From contig NZ_BNCJ01000001.1 of NCBI RefSeq assembly GCF_014656415.1, positions 609,406 through 673,405 of the forward strand: a stretch of DNA of 64,000 nt, written 5' to 3'. The notes under the pieces were generated by a model, which saw only the letters and a program-made list of their open reading frames with translations, was not told the origin of the DNA and made no database searches. Made by a program: the position numbers and the translations under genes. Source of the stretch: Seohaeicola zhoushanensis. Its GTDB lineage: Bacteria > Pseudomonadota > Alphaproteobacteria > Rhodobacterales > Rhodobacteraceae. Positions 1 through 7,971 of the stretch are shown piece after piece (position 1 is the first letter of the stretch; each line of letters opens with the position of its first letter).

Positions 1-84
1 CGCTGTGCAACCGGCCGCGGAAGCTCTTCGTGAAGCCATGAGGGGCGGGCTTTCCTGCGGTGCCGGTCGGCCCCCCTCCCCTCT

Positions 85-181
85 CCCCTCCCCACGAGGG
101 GGAGGGGAAGCGCCCTTGATCGCTGGCGGTTCGGGTGGACGGCCTGGAATCGCCCCTCCCCCTCGTCGGATGGGGGAGGGG
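85..181. repeat. Two related C/G-rich hairpins upstream of argE
   Basis: Two inverted repeats share the core CCCCTCCCC/GGGGAGGGG. The first has arms 85-93 and 99-107. The second has arms 153-162 and 172-181 with a 9-nt loop. The right arm of the second contains the purine run that serves as the ribosome-binding site of argE, 7-8 nt before its ATG. The hairpin could therefore hide that site. Bases 1-84 show no confident gene; a short reading frame ending in TGA at 39-41 could be the 3' end of a gene outside the window. Confidence 0.6.
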
Positions 182-189
182 GTCGCGGC

Positions 190-1359
190 ATGAGCGAGCG
201 CCTGGCCGATACCATTGCCCTGCTCGACCGGCTGGTGGGTTTTCCGACCATCTCGTCCGACAGCAACCTCGCCATGATCGCCGACCTTGCCGCGCGCCTG
301 ACGGACGTGGGCGCGCGGGTCGAGATGTTCACCGACGAGACCGGGGCCAAGGCGAACCTCTTCGCCACGCTGGGGCCCGAAGGCGACGGCGGGCTGATCC
401 TCTCGGGCCATACCGATGTGGTGCCGGTGGCCGAACAGGACTGGTCGAGCGACCCGTTCCAGATGCGCAGCGAGGCCGGGCTGCTGTATGGCCGTGGCAC
501 CTGCGACATGAAGGGCTTTATCGCCGCGGCGGTGGTGATGGCGCAGGACTACGCGCAGCTCGATCTCAAGCGCCCGCTGCATTTTGCCTTTACCCATGAC
601 GAGGAGGTCGGCTGCCTGGGCGCGCGGGCGCTGGTGCCCGAGTTGCAGAAGCGCGGGCTGCGTCCCGCCATGGCGATCATTGGCGAGCCGACGCTGATGG
701 GGGTGATCGAGGGGCACAAGGGCTGCTGCGAATACACCGTGCGGTTCGGCGGGCTGGAAGGCCACGGTTCGGCCCCCGAGCGCGGCGTGAACGCGGTGGA
801 ATACGCGGTGCGCTATGTCACCCGGCTGATGGAGCTGCGGGCAGAGCTGATGGGACGCGCGCCGGCGAAGAGCCGGTTTCAGCCGCCCTGGAGCACGATC
901 AACATCGGCTCGTTGCGGGGCGGGGTCGCGCATAACGTGATCGCCGGCAAGGCCGAGCTGGAATGGGAGACGCGGCCGGTCCAGAAGGGTGACATGGCCT
1001 TCGTCAAGGACGCCATCGCCGCCTTTGTCGAGGGCGAGCTGCTGCCGGCGATGCGCGCCGTCCACCCCGAGGCCAGCATCGAGACCGAGGTGATCGGCGA
1101 GGTGGCCGGGCTGGAGGTGCTGGACGACAACGCCGCCCGCGATCTGGTCGCCGGGCTGGTCGGCGCGAACGGGGCCGACGTGGTGCCCTTCGGCACCGAG
1201 GCGGGGCTGTTCCAGGAGATGGGCATGTCGGTCGTCGTCTGCGGCCCCGGTTCCATCGAGCAGGCGCACAAGCCGGACGAGTTCATCGCGGTGGACCAGC
1301 TCGACGCCTGCCTCTCGATGCTCGACCGGCTGGGGCAGAGCCTGGTGCGGAGCGCCTGA
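190..1359 (+). CDS. argE: Acetylornithine deacetylase (M20 family)
   Basis: A 389-residue zinc-dependent amidohydrolase that would remove the acetyl group from N2-acetylornithine to give ornithine in arginine synthesis; cytoplasmic. M20 signatures are clear: the metal site GHTDVVPV (His74, Asp76), the bridging Asp in RGTCDMKG (Asp106) and the general-base pair THDEEVG (Glu138/Glu139). A dimerisation domain follows around residues 175-285, and the C-terminal metal-ligand segment is near GSIEQAHKPDE. Length matches the ArgE/DapE/ACY1 family. The start at 190 is set by a strong purine-rich ribosome site at 172-183. The next gene follows about 117 nt downstream and looks unrelated. A broader M20 deacylase role cannot be excluded, but the sequence fits the alphaproteobacterial ArgE group. 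Confidence 0.85.
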   Translation: MSERLADTIALLDRLVGFPTISSDSNLAMIADLAARLTDVGARVEMFTDETGAKANLFATLGPEGDGGLILSGHTDVVPVAEQDWSSDPFQMRSEAGLLYGRGTCDMKGFIAAAVVMAQDYAQLDLKRPLHFAFTHDEEVGCLGARALVPELQKRGLRPAMAIIGEPTLMGVIEGHKGCCEYTVRFGGLEGHGSAPERGVNAVEYAVRYVTRLMELRAELMGRAPAKSRFQPPWSTINIGSLRGGVAHNVIAGKAELEWETRPVQKGDMAFVKDAIAAFVEGELLPAMRAVHPEASIETEVIGEVAGLEVLDDNAARDLVAGLVGANGADVVPFGTEAGLFQEMGMSVVVCGPGSIEQAHKPDEFIAVDQLDACLSMLDRLGQSLVRSA

Positions 1360-1476
1360 CGGGACCCCGGCCACAGCGCGCTTGCCGAAAGGCCGGGAAC
1401 GTTCCATCCTTCTCTCAGTGGCCGGATGTCGGGACCCGATCCCAAACAGAAGACAGGGGCCCCAGGGAGGATTTCA

Positions 1477-3099
1477 ATGAACGGCACCATGATGGAGCAG
1501 CCGTTGACGATCAGTTCGCTGATCGCTCATGCGGCACGGTATCACGGCGCGACCGAGATCGTTTCGGTCGAGTCGAACGGCGAGACGGTGATCACCAACT
1601 GGCGCGAGGTGGAGGCCAACGCGCGGCGACTGGCCTCGGCGCTGGAGCGGCTGGGGGTGCAGAAGGGCGACCGCTGCGGCACCATCGCCTGGAACAACCG
1701 GCGGCACCTGGAGATCTATTTCGGCGTGGCCGGGGCCGGGATGGTCTGCCACACGATCAACCCGCGCCTGTTCCCCGAGCAGCTGATCTATATCATCAAC
1801 CATGCCCAGGATCAGGTGCTGTTCCTCGACCGGATGTTCGTGCCGGCGGCGGCCAAGCTGCGGGCGCATCTGCAATCGGTGAAGCATTTCGTCTACATGG
1901 GCCCGCGCGACGCCGAGGTGGCGGCGGAACTCGACGGCGTGCTGTTCTACGACGAGCTGCTGGCGGCCGAGCCGGACAGCTACCAGTGGCCCGAACTGGA
2001 CGAGCGGATGCCGTCGAGCCTGTGCTATACCTCGGGCACCACGGGGAACCCGAAGGGCGTGCAGTATTCGCACCGCTCGACCGTGCTGCATTCGATCGGC
2101 GGCAACCAGCCGGACGGGCTGGCGCTGTCGGCCAAGGACACCGTTCTGGCGGTGGTGCCGATGTTCCACGCCAATGCCTGGGGCACGCCCTATGTGGCGG
2201 CGGGCGTCGGCTGCAAGTTCGTGCTGCCGGGGCCGAGGCTGGACGGCGAGAGCCTGGTCAGGCTGATCGACACCCACAGGGTCACCATCGCGCTGGGCGT
2301 GCCGACGATCTGGATGATGCTGCTGGGCGCGCTCGAGAAGACCGGCAGCAAGGCGGAGAGCCTGAAGCGCACCGTGGTGGGCGGCTCGGCGCTGCCGACC
2401 TCGATGATCCCGAAGTTCCGCGATCTCTACGGCGTCGATCTGATCCATGCCTGGGGCATGACCGAGACCAGCCCATTGGGCACGCTGAACCAACTCTTGC
2501 AGAAGCACGACAGCCTGAGCGATGCCGAGAAGGGCAAGCTGCGCGAGGGCCAGGGAAGGCCGCCCTATGGCGTCGAGCTGCGGCTGGTCGACGATGCCGG
2601 CAACCGCCTGCCCGAGGACGGCAAGACCCAGGGCAACCTGCAGATCCGCGGGCACTGGATCGTCGACAGCTATTTCAATGCCGGCAAGTCGGCGCTGACC
2701 GAGGACGGCTGGTTCGACACCGGCGACGTGGCGACCATAGATGCCGACGGCTACATGATCATCCGGGATCGCTCGAAGGACATCATCAAGTCGGGGGGCG
2801 AGTGGATCTCGACCGTGGAGCTGGAGGATATCGCCATCTCGCACCCCAAGATCGCCAATGCCGCCGCCATCGCCGCGCGCCATCCCAAGTGGGACGAGCG
2901 GCCGGTGGTGATTGCCGTGCGGGCCTCGGGGCAGGATGTCAGCCGCGAGGATATCCTGGCGCATTACCAGGGCAAGGTGGCGAGCTGGCAGGTGCCCGAC
3001 GAGGTGATCTTCGTCGAGGAGCTGCCGTTGGGCGCCACCGGCAAGGTGCTGAAGAACAAGCTGCGCGAGCAGTATGGCGAGGTGCTGCTGAAAGGCTGA
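1477..3099 (+). CDS. Acyl-CoA ligase (AMP-binding; DmdB/AlkK-like)
   Basis: A 540-residue ANL-family adenylating enzyme that activates a carboxylic acid with ATP and joins it to coenzyme A. The P-loop motif CYTSGTTGNPKG lies at about residues 187-198. The adenylate-binding GWFDTGD, the hinge RSKDIIKSGGEWIS and the C-terminal lysine segment ATGKVLKN are all present, so it looks active. The overall sequence, including the N-terminal QPLTISSLIAHAARYHG and the HTINPRLFPEQLIYI segment, resembles the medium/long-chain ligases that include roseobacter DmdB (3-methylmercaptopropionate-CoA ligase). That substrate is an inference. The start at 1477 was preferred over an upstream ATG at 1426 because GGGAGG sits just before it. 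Confidence 0.85.
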   Translation: MNGTMMEQPLTISSLIAHAARYHGATEIVSVESNGETVITNWREVEANARRLASALERLGVQKGDRCGTIAWNNRRHLEIYFGVAGAGMVCHTINPRLFPEQLIYIINHAQDQVLFLDRMFVPAAAKLRAHLQSVKHFVYMGPRDAEVAAELDGVLFYDELLAAEPDSYQWPELDERMPSSLCYTSGTTGNPKGVQYSHRSTVLHSIGGNQPDGLALSAKDTVLAVVPMFHANAWGTPYVAAGVGCKFVLPGPRLDGESLVRLIDTHRVTIALGVPTIWMMLLGALEKTGSKAESLKRTVVGGSALPTSMIPKFRDLYGVDLIHAWGMTETSPLGTLNQLLQKHDSLSDAEKGKLREGQGRPPYGVELRLVDDAGNRLPEDGKTQGNLQIRGHWIVDSYFNAGKSALTEDGWFDTGDVATIDADGYMIIRDRSKDIIKSGGEWISTVELEDIAISHPKIANAAAIAARHPKWDERPVVIAVRASGQDVSREDILAHYQGKVASWQVPDEVIFVEELPLGATGKVLKNKLREQYGEVLLKG

Positions 3100-3118
3100 A
3101 CGCCGAGAAGTTTATCCG

Positions 3119-3134
3119 TTAGCCCCGTCTTAAC
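3119..3134 (+). promoter_or_regulatory. CtrA-type site upstream of the motB stub
   Basis: TTAG, seven bases, then TTAAC, 46 nt before the motB start. This fits the alphaproteobacterial CtrA spacing (TTAA-N7-TTAA), and CtrA controls flagellar genes in Rhodobacterales. The assignment is a motif match only. Confidence 0.45.
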
Positions 3135-3179
3135 CCGCCTTCTGCTACCCCGGCTTCCGGGCGAGCGGAAGGCAGCGCG

Positions 3180-3272
3180 ATGGCATCCTCGAACCGGGTG
3201 GCACCGGTCATCATCAAGCGGAAGAAGGTCGTGGCCGGCGAAGGCCATCACGGCGGCGCCTGGAAGGTTGCC
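3180..3272 (+). pseudogene. motB: 5' fragment of motB (flagellar stator)
   Basis: The first 31 codons encode a textbook MotB N-terminus: IIKRKKVV, then GEGHHGGAWKVA, the cytoplasmic segment that should run straight into the membrane helix carrying the proton-binding aspartate (YADFVTAMMAFF in the family). Here the similarity stops abruptly after WKVA at 3272. The frame continues to a stop at 3420-3422 with 49 residues that look nothing like MotB and contain no membrane helix or OmpA-like domain. Only about 210 nt separate this point from the next gene, while a full MotB needs about 800 nt more. It is therefore a deletion or rearrangement remnant, not a simple frameshift. It keeps its presumed CtrA-type upstream site. 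Confidence 0.8.
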
Positions 3273-3483
3273 ATACTACGTTCCTTCTCGACATTGGGCA
3301 GATTCGGCCCTGGTGTTTCCGCCCGTCAGGGCGAAGCGAAACGTCCTTCTGACCAATGCGATGGCCCCGCTTCGGGTATCGCGCCACCTGAGTCCCAGGT
3401 GCGGCGACAGACTGCCCCGTAACTGCCTAACAGACTGCTAATGCGCGCCCTCCAATTTCCGGCAATTTGCTTAAATTCGTGCC
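3273..3483. other. Non-coding junction after the motB break
   Basis: About 210 nt with no recognisable protein in any frame. It contains an inverted repeat with arms CACCTG/CAGGTG at 3388-3404, which could be the old transcription end between converging flagellar genes. Nothing here resembles an insertion sequence. Confidence 0.5.
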
Positions 3484-3843
3484 TCAGGCACGTCGCTCCA
3501 CAGTGCCCGGGATGCCTGTCTGGTGACGATGCCTGCGGCCGGATTTGTCATAGGTTTCAAGGCCAAGCCGCACCCGCCTGAGATGTGCCATCCGGTCGGC
3601 GACGGCGCGGATCCCCTCCATCGCGCCAACCAACAACGACAGGTTGCGCCCCAGTTTCTCGCGAAGCGGGCCCAGCGGCGCGTGATCGGTGGCATCAAAC
3701 CCGTTGATCCGGTCGATCAGCGCCTCCTTCAGGTCGAGAATTCGAGCAATCGTGTCGAGATCGCCGGCCAGAAGCGCCGCGCGTTCGCGTTCGAGCAACT
3801 GGTCGAGTTCGTCAATCACATCCTGGCTGGCTGCGGTCGTCAT
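3484..3843 (-). CDS. FlgN-like flagellar chaperone
   Basis: A 119-residue protein with a long helical N-terminal half (VIDELDQLLERERAALLAGDL, then a 'LKEALIDRI' segment). This is the pattern of FlgN-type export chaperones, which bind the hook-filament junction proteins FlgK and FlgL in the cytoplasm. The start overlaps the stop of the cheL-like gene by 4 nt (ATGA), so the two are one operon. The C-terminus is basic and low in complexity. The family call rests on helix pattern, size and flagellar context, and FlgN is poorly conserved. Its presumed clients are not encoded in the window. Confidence 0.6.
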   Translation of the reverse strand: MTTAASQDVIDELDQLLERERAALLAGDLDTIARILDLKEALIDRINGFDATDHAPLGPLREKLGRNLSLLVGAMEGIRAVADRMAHLRRVRLGLETYDKSGRRHRHQTGIPGTVERRA

Positions 3844-4106
3844 GATTCCGCCTCTGTCAGCGCCCGGAACAGCGTTTCGGCGAGGCCGATTCCCCCCGCG
3901 CGCGCGATCATGCGGGCCTGTTCGCCAACCAGGATCGACTGGAACTGCTCTTCTCCCGCGCCGCCGCCGAAACCGGCGGGCGCTTTGGCCAAGCCTCCGG
4001 ATTTGAGCATTTCCGCAAGGAAAGTGGCCTCAAGCTCCACCGCTGCCGCGCGCAGCGCGGCATCGGAATGCGGGGGCGGCAGGGCGCCGTGACTCTCGGT
4101 TATCAT
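3840..4106 (-). CDS. Rod-binding protein (FlgJ N-domain / CheL-like)
   Basis: An 88-residue protein matching the FlgJ N-terminal domain: AVELEATFLAEMLKSGG followed by GEEQFQSILVGEQARMIARAGGIGLAE. In alphaproteobacteria this domain stands alone (often annotated CheL) without the muramidase half and helps rod assembly in the periplasm. The start at 4106 is chosen over an upstream in-frame ATG at 4181 because GAGGG lies directly before it and because a CtrA-like promoter site (4152-4168) lies between the two. It is translationally coupled to the FlgN-like gene and divergent from fliK. Confidence 0.75.
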   Translation of the reverse strand: MITESHGALPPPHSDAALRAAAVELEATFLAEMLKSGGLAKAPAGFGGGAGEEQFQSILVGEQARMIARAGGIGLAETLFRALTEAES

Positions 4107-4151
4107 GATTCCCTCGAATTGCTTGCATCCAGGAGAGTTTGACCGGTGCGA

Positions 4152-4168
4152 GTTAAAATAATCGTAAC
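4152..4168 (-). promoter_or_regulatory. CtrA-type site between cheL and fliK
   Basis: Read on the minus strand this is GTTAC, seven bases, TTAAC. It has the same half-site spacing as the site before the motB stub. It lies 46 nt upstream of the cheL-like start and 48 nt before fliK, so it could serve either divergent flagellar transcript. Motif evidence only. Confidence 0.45.
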
Positions 4169-4215
4169 CCGTTCCGGCCAAGGATGGTTTCCACCGCGAC
4201 AGAAGGCCGGACGAA

Positions 4216-5856
4216 ATGCAGATACTTCCACTCCAGGCGCCCCTGGCCGTTTCGCCGCGAACGGGGGAGATTCCCGAAGATTGCGGCGCGACTACAGAGA
4301 GAGAGGCCGGCAGTTTTGACGGCTGCTATCGGTTGCTGGCTGATAATGGGGCTTCCCTGTCTCTCGAAGAGGCGGGCAATTCGGATTCGGACGAGCCCGA
4401 AACAAGTGTCAGTGAATGGCAGGAGCCTGCTGCGTGTGATGCGGGCGAGTCGGGCGCCATGCCTGGAGCCGCAGTTCCGTCTGAGATTCGGCTTGGGGCA
4501 GTCCGTCAAGTTGGTGCAGCGCTTGAAGTTGATTCGGAAATGACCTTGCCTGGACCGACTTTGCCTGCGCGACCTCATGCTGAAAGCGATGAGAGTGGGG
4601 TGAATGCAGGCGCGGGAAGGGCCGCGTTGCAGAGCGAGATCGTTGCAGTCCTGCCGGGACAGACAGGGACGGAGCAGATGGCGGAGCTCAATGACCGACA
4701 AAGGGACCGGGCGGACCGCATGCCCGACTTGGTCGGGTCCGTTGACGGTCAGGCAGAGAGGTTTGGCCGAGAGGGGCCGGCGCCGCCCAGGCTATTCTCG
4801 GGAGTGCCTGATCTCGCGGCTGCAGGGGTGCCTGAAACGCTTGCGCGGCCGGGTCTTGGGGCGATGCATCGGGGTGCGCGCATCTCAGCCGGGCACCTGA
4901 GCAATCATAGCTCCGCAGAGCCAATCGACCTGCCGCAAGCAGCAAGGCGTGACGTTCGGGAGGAACCTGGGGGCGCGCTATCTCGGCTGACATATTGGGC
5001 GGGTGTCGGGACCGGCGGGGATGCACAAGCTGTTGCCGGGGCTGCTGAGGAATACATCAATCCAACGACTCGAACGCACGGTCGGAGCGGGTCTCGAAAC
5101 GACGGACGCGATATGGGGCCTGAAGTCGGGAAGATCCGGTTCACGGCCTGGCAGGTTGAGGAAGCAGGTCGGGGCTTCCTGTCGCGAAGCAATCACGCTG
5201 CGTTGGCCCCCCCGCGAGACATCGGCCCGGACTCCGGATCCGCTGCCACGCCCGCCGGGCAGGTCGGCGCCGCGCAAGGACTCTCGGGAGGCTTTCGGCT
5301 TGGGGGCGGATCCGTACCGCCCCCTGAGATCGCGCCTGCGGGTCGGCAGGAAACCGCGGTGACCCGAGGGGGCGGGGATGTTTCGATGCCGTTCACCGGT
5401 GGGCTGACCCTCGCGCTCCCAAGTGAGTCGGCACCAGTTGCCACGCATTCCGCTGCGCAGCCTGCGCATAGTTCCGCTCCGTCGGGATTTCCCGCAGCGC
5501 AGACCGTCGCCGCGCTCCTGCGCCAACCTGACGGCCAGATTGAACTGGCCGTCGACCCCGAGGAACTGGGTCCGGTGCGCATGACCCTGCGCGCGACCGA
5601 GGGGGCGATCAGCGTCGTCATCTCGGGCGACCGGGCAGAGACGCTGGACCTCATGCGGCGGCACATCGACGGGCTGGCACAGGAGTTCCGACGCCAGGGG
5701 TTCGACAGCATCGGCTTTGAATTCCGCCAATCCGGCAGCGGCGATCGGGGTGCTACCCCGCGACAAAGGATGATGCCCCATGAAATCGCCGAAATGGAAG
5801 AGCCGGCCCGGCCGACGACCCGTTTCGTGCGCGCCAGTCTCGACATCAGGATCTGA
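4216..5856 (+). CDS. fliK: Flagellar hook-length control protein FliK
   Basis: A 546-residue protein. FliK acts as the molecular ruler that measures the hook and switches the export gate from hook to filament substrates. The first about 400 residues are low-complexity, rich in Gly, Ala, Pro and Glu, and show the weak conservation expected of the ruler region. The C-terminal switch domain is clear at about residues 430-525: LRQPDGQIELAVDPEELGPVR, then MTLRATEGAISVVISGDRAE and a helical tail ending QGFDSIGFEF. It is followed 4 nt later by flgD, as in other roseobacter flagellar clusters. Codon bias in the ruler region is looser than in its neighbours. Confidence 0.8.
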   Translation: MQILPLQAPLAVSPRTGEIPEDCGATTEREAGSFDGCYRLLADNGASLSLEEAGNSDSDEPETSVSEWQEPAACDAGESGAMPGAAVPSEIRLGAVRQVGAALEVDSEMTLPGPTLPARPHAESDESGVNAGAGRAALQSEIVAVLPGQTGTEQMAELNDRQRDRADRMPDLVGSVDGQAERFGREGPAPPRLFSGVPDLAAAGVPETLARPGLGAMHRGARISAGHLSNHSSAEPIDLPQAARRDVREEPGGALSRLTYWAGVGTGGDAQAVAGAAEEYINPTTRTHGRSGSRNDGRDMGPEVGKIRFTAWQVEEAGRGFLSRSNHAALAPPRDIGPDSGSAATPAGQVGAAQGLSGGFRLGGGSVPPPEIAPAGRQETAVTRGGGDVSMPFTGGLTLALPSESAPVATHSAAQPAHSSAPSGFPAAQTVAALLRQPDGQIELAVDPEELGPVRMTLRATEGAISVVISGDRAETLDLMRRHIDGLAQEFRRQGFDSIGFEFRQSGSGDRGATPRQRMMPHEIAEMEEPARPTTRFVRASLDIRI

Positions 5857-5860
5857 CACC

Positions 5861-6517
5861 ATGATCAACGCGGTATCTGCTGCCACACCTTCCTCCAGCA
5901 CTTCGACGGCCAGCAAACCGGTCGGGCTGACCTCGGATTTCGAGACCTTCCTGCGGATGCTGACGGCGCAGGCGCGTTACCAGGATCCGCTGGAGCCGAT
6001 CGATTCGACGGAATACGCGGCACAGCTTGCGCAGTTTTCGATGGTCGAACAGCAGGTGTTGACCAATGACAGGCTCGTGGAACTGATCGCGCAGTTCGGC
6101 GGGCAATCTCCCGCGGGCCTGGCCACCTGGGTCGGGATGGAGGCGCGCGCGGTCACGCCAATGCGCTTTGACGGCGCGCCGATTACCATTGCGCCAGAGC
6201 TGCCCGCCGGCACCAGCGGGGCCAACCTGGTCGTCCGCGATGCTTCGGGCGTGGCGGTGCAGCGGCTGCGCATTCCGCTGGAGGCCGAGACGGTCGAATG
6301 GGCCGGCGTCGACGATGCCGGCGCGCCGCTGCCCGGCGGCACCTATTCGTTCGAGATCGAAAGCCTGCGCAATGGCAAGGTCACCCAGACTGTGCAGGCG
6401 GCGGTCTATGCGCGTGTTACCGAGGCTCAGCTTCGGGACGGCGAAACCTTTCTGATCCTGGAGGGCGGTCAGGCGTTGCCCGCCAGCGCCGTGACCGCGC
6501 TGCGCGAGGCCAGCTGA
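5861..6517 (+). CDS. flgD: Flagellar hook assembly (capping) protein FlgD
   Basis: A 218-residue protein. FlgD forms the temporary cap on which hook subunits polymerise outside the cell. The N-terminal FlgD signature is present: SDFETFLRMLTAQARYQDPLEPID, then STEYAAQLAQFSMVEQQ. The C-terminal half (about residues 85-215) is the FlgD Ig/Tudor-like part with GGTYSFEIES. The start at 5861 follows the fliK stop by 4 nt and removes an implausible upstream extension. It is the last flagellar gene in the window; its stop is 8 nt from the convergent ugd stop. Confidence 0.88.
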   Translation: MINAVSAATPSSSTSTASKPVGLTSDFETFLRMLTAQARYQDPLEPIDSTEYAAQLAQFSMVEQQVLTNDRLVELIAQFGGQSPAGLATWVGMEARAVTPMRFDGAPITIAPELPAGTSGANLVVRDASGVAVQRLRIPLEAETVEWAGVDDAGAPLPGGTYSFEIESLRNGKVTQTVQAAVYARVTEAQLRDGETFLILEGGQALPASAVTALREAS

Positions 6518-6525
6518 TGCGTTGC

Positions 6526-7899
6526 CTATTCGAAATCGGCCGGCTCTTCGGTGCCTTCCGGTGCCTGGTCCGCGTCCGCCTCGGCAATGTAGTCGGCGCG
6601 GCCGACCGAGGCATAACGCAGGAACCCGGCGCGGCGGGCATCGCGGGCGGAATAGATGTTGCGCAGGTCGGCAAGCGCCGGGAAGGTCATGCGGCGGGCC
6701 ATGCGTTTGAGGTCGAGCGCGCGGAACTCGTTCCACTCGGTCAGGATCACGACCGCATCGGCATTTTGCGCCGCCTTGTAAGCATCATCGAACCAATGCA
6801 CGCCAGGCAGCAGCTCGGCCGCCTCGCGGTGGCCCTGCGGATCGACCGCCCGCACCCGCGCGCCGGCCCCGATCAGCGCGGGGATCACCGTCAGCGACGG
6901 GGCCTCGCGCATGTCGTCGGTGTTCGGCTTGAAGGTCACACCCAGCACGGCGATGGTCTTGCCGGCAAGGCGCCCGTCGAGCATGTCGGTGATCTTCTCG
7001 ACCATGCGCCGCCGCGTTTCGGCGTTCACCTTTATGACGGTCTCGGTGATTTGCATCGGCAGCCCGTGCTCCTGCCCGATCCGCGCCAGGGCCTGGGTGT
7101 CCTTCGGGAAGCAGGACCCGCCATAACCCGGCCCGGCATGCAGGAACTTGTTGCCGATCCGCCCGTCGAGGCCCATGCCCTTGCTGACCAGCTTCACATC
7201 CGCGCCGGTGCGTTCACACAGCGCGGCGATCTCGTTGATGAAGGTGATCTTGGTCGCCAGGAAGGCGTTTGCTGCGTATTTGATCATTTCGGCGCTTTCG
7301 AGATCCGTGGTCAGGATCGGGAAGTCGCGCAGGTAGAGCGGGCGATAGATCCCGGCCATGACCTCGGCTGCGCGCTCGTTCTGGACGCCGACGACGATGC
7401 GGTCGGGGCGCATGAAATCGTCGATGGCTGCGCCTTCACGCAGGAACTCTGGGTTCGAGGCGACGTCGAACTCGGCCTCCGGATTGGCCCGGGCGATGAC
7501 CTGCTTGACCTGCCGGTTGGTGCCGACGGGCACGGTCGACTTGGTGACGATCACCGCATAGCCGGTGAGCGCGCGGGCGATTTCCTCGGCCGCGGCCATC
7601 ACATAGGTGAGGTCGGCGTGGCCGTCGCCGCGACGGGTTGGCGTACCGACGGCGATGAAGATCGCGTCGGCGCCATCTACCGCGCCTGCGAGGTCATCGG
7701 TGAAGGTCAGCCGCCCGGCCTCGACGTTCTTGGCCATCAGCGCGTCAAGTCCAGGTTCGTAGATCGGCACCTCTCCGGCGCGCAGCATCTCGACCTTCCT
7801 CGGGTTCTTGTCGACGCAGATCACATCATGCCCGAAGTCCGAAAAGCAGACCCCGGACACCAGCCCGACATAGCCCGTACCAACCATTGCAATCTTCAT
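6526..7899 (-). CDS. ugd: UDP-glucose 6-dehydrogenase
   Basis: A 457-residue cytoplasmic enzyme that oxidises UDP-glucose to UDP-glucuronate using two NAD+, a precursor for surface polysaccharides. The N-terminal Rossmann fold opens with VGTGYVGLVSGVCFSDFGHD. The central helix carries EMIKYAANAFLATKITFINE. The catalytic cysteine is in GPGYGGSCFPKDTQAL, and the C-terminal domain has LGVTFKPNTDDMREAPS. Length and motifs are complete. It ends 8 nt from flgD on the opposite strand, so it is not part of the flagellar operon. No polysaccharide synthesis genes are beside it. Confidence 0.95.
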   Translation of the reverse strand: MKIAMVGTGYVGLVSGVCFSDFGHDVICVDKNPRKVEMLRAGEVPIYEPGLDALMAKNVEAGRLTFTDDLAGAVDGADAIFIAVGTPTRRGDGHADLTYVMAAAEEIARALTGYAVIVTKSTVPVGTNRQVKQVIARANPEAEFDVASNPEFLREGAAIDDFMRPDRIVVGVQNERAAEVMAGIYRPLYLRDFPILTTDLESAEMIKYAANAFLATKITFINEIAALCERTGADVKLVSKGMGLDGRIGNKFLHAGPGYGGSCFPKDTQALARIGQEHGLPMQITETVIKVNAETRRRMVEKITDMLDGRLAGKTIAVLGVTFKPNTDDMREAPSLTVIPALIGAGARVRAVDPQGHREAAELLPGVHWFDDAYKAAQNADAVVILTEWNEFRALDLKRMARRMTFPALADLRNIYSARDARRAGFLRYASVGRADYIAEADADQAPEGTEEPADFE

Positions 7900-7971
7900 G
7901 CGCCCAACCCCGGTTCAGCTGTTCCGAACCTTTCGGACGCGGGGCATCGCCTGTCAACCACGGCGTCGCGC

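Noticed and set aside
5-193. 62-codon frame at the window start
   Set aside because: It reads through two C/G hairpins and overlaps the argE start; the translation is low-complexity Gly/Pro/Arg.
1474-2964. Long minus-strand frame opposite the acyl-CoA ligase
   Set aside because: Rich in Arg, His and Gln without motifs, the usual reverse-strand shadow in high-GC DNA.
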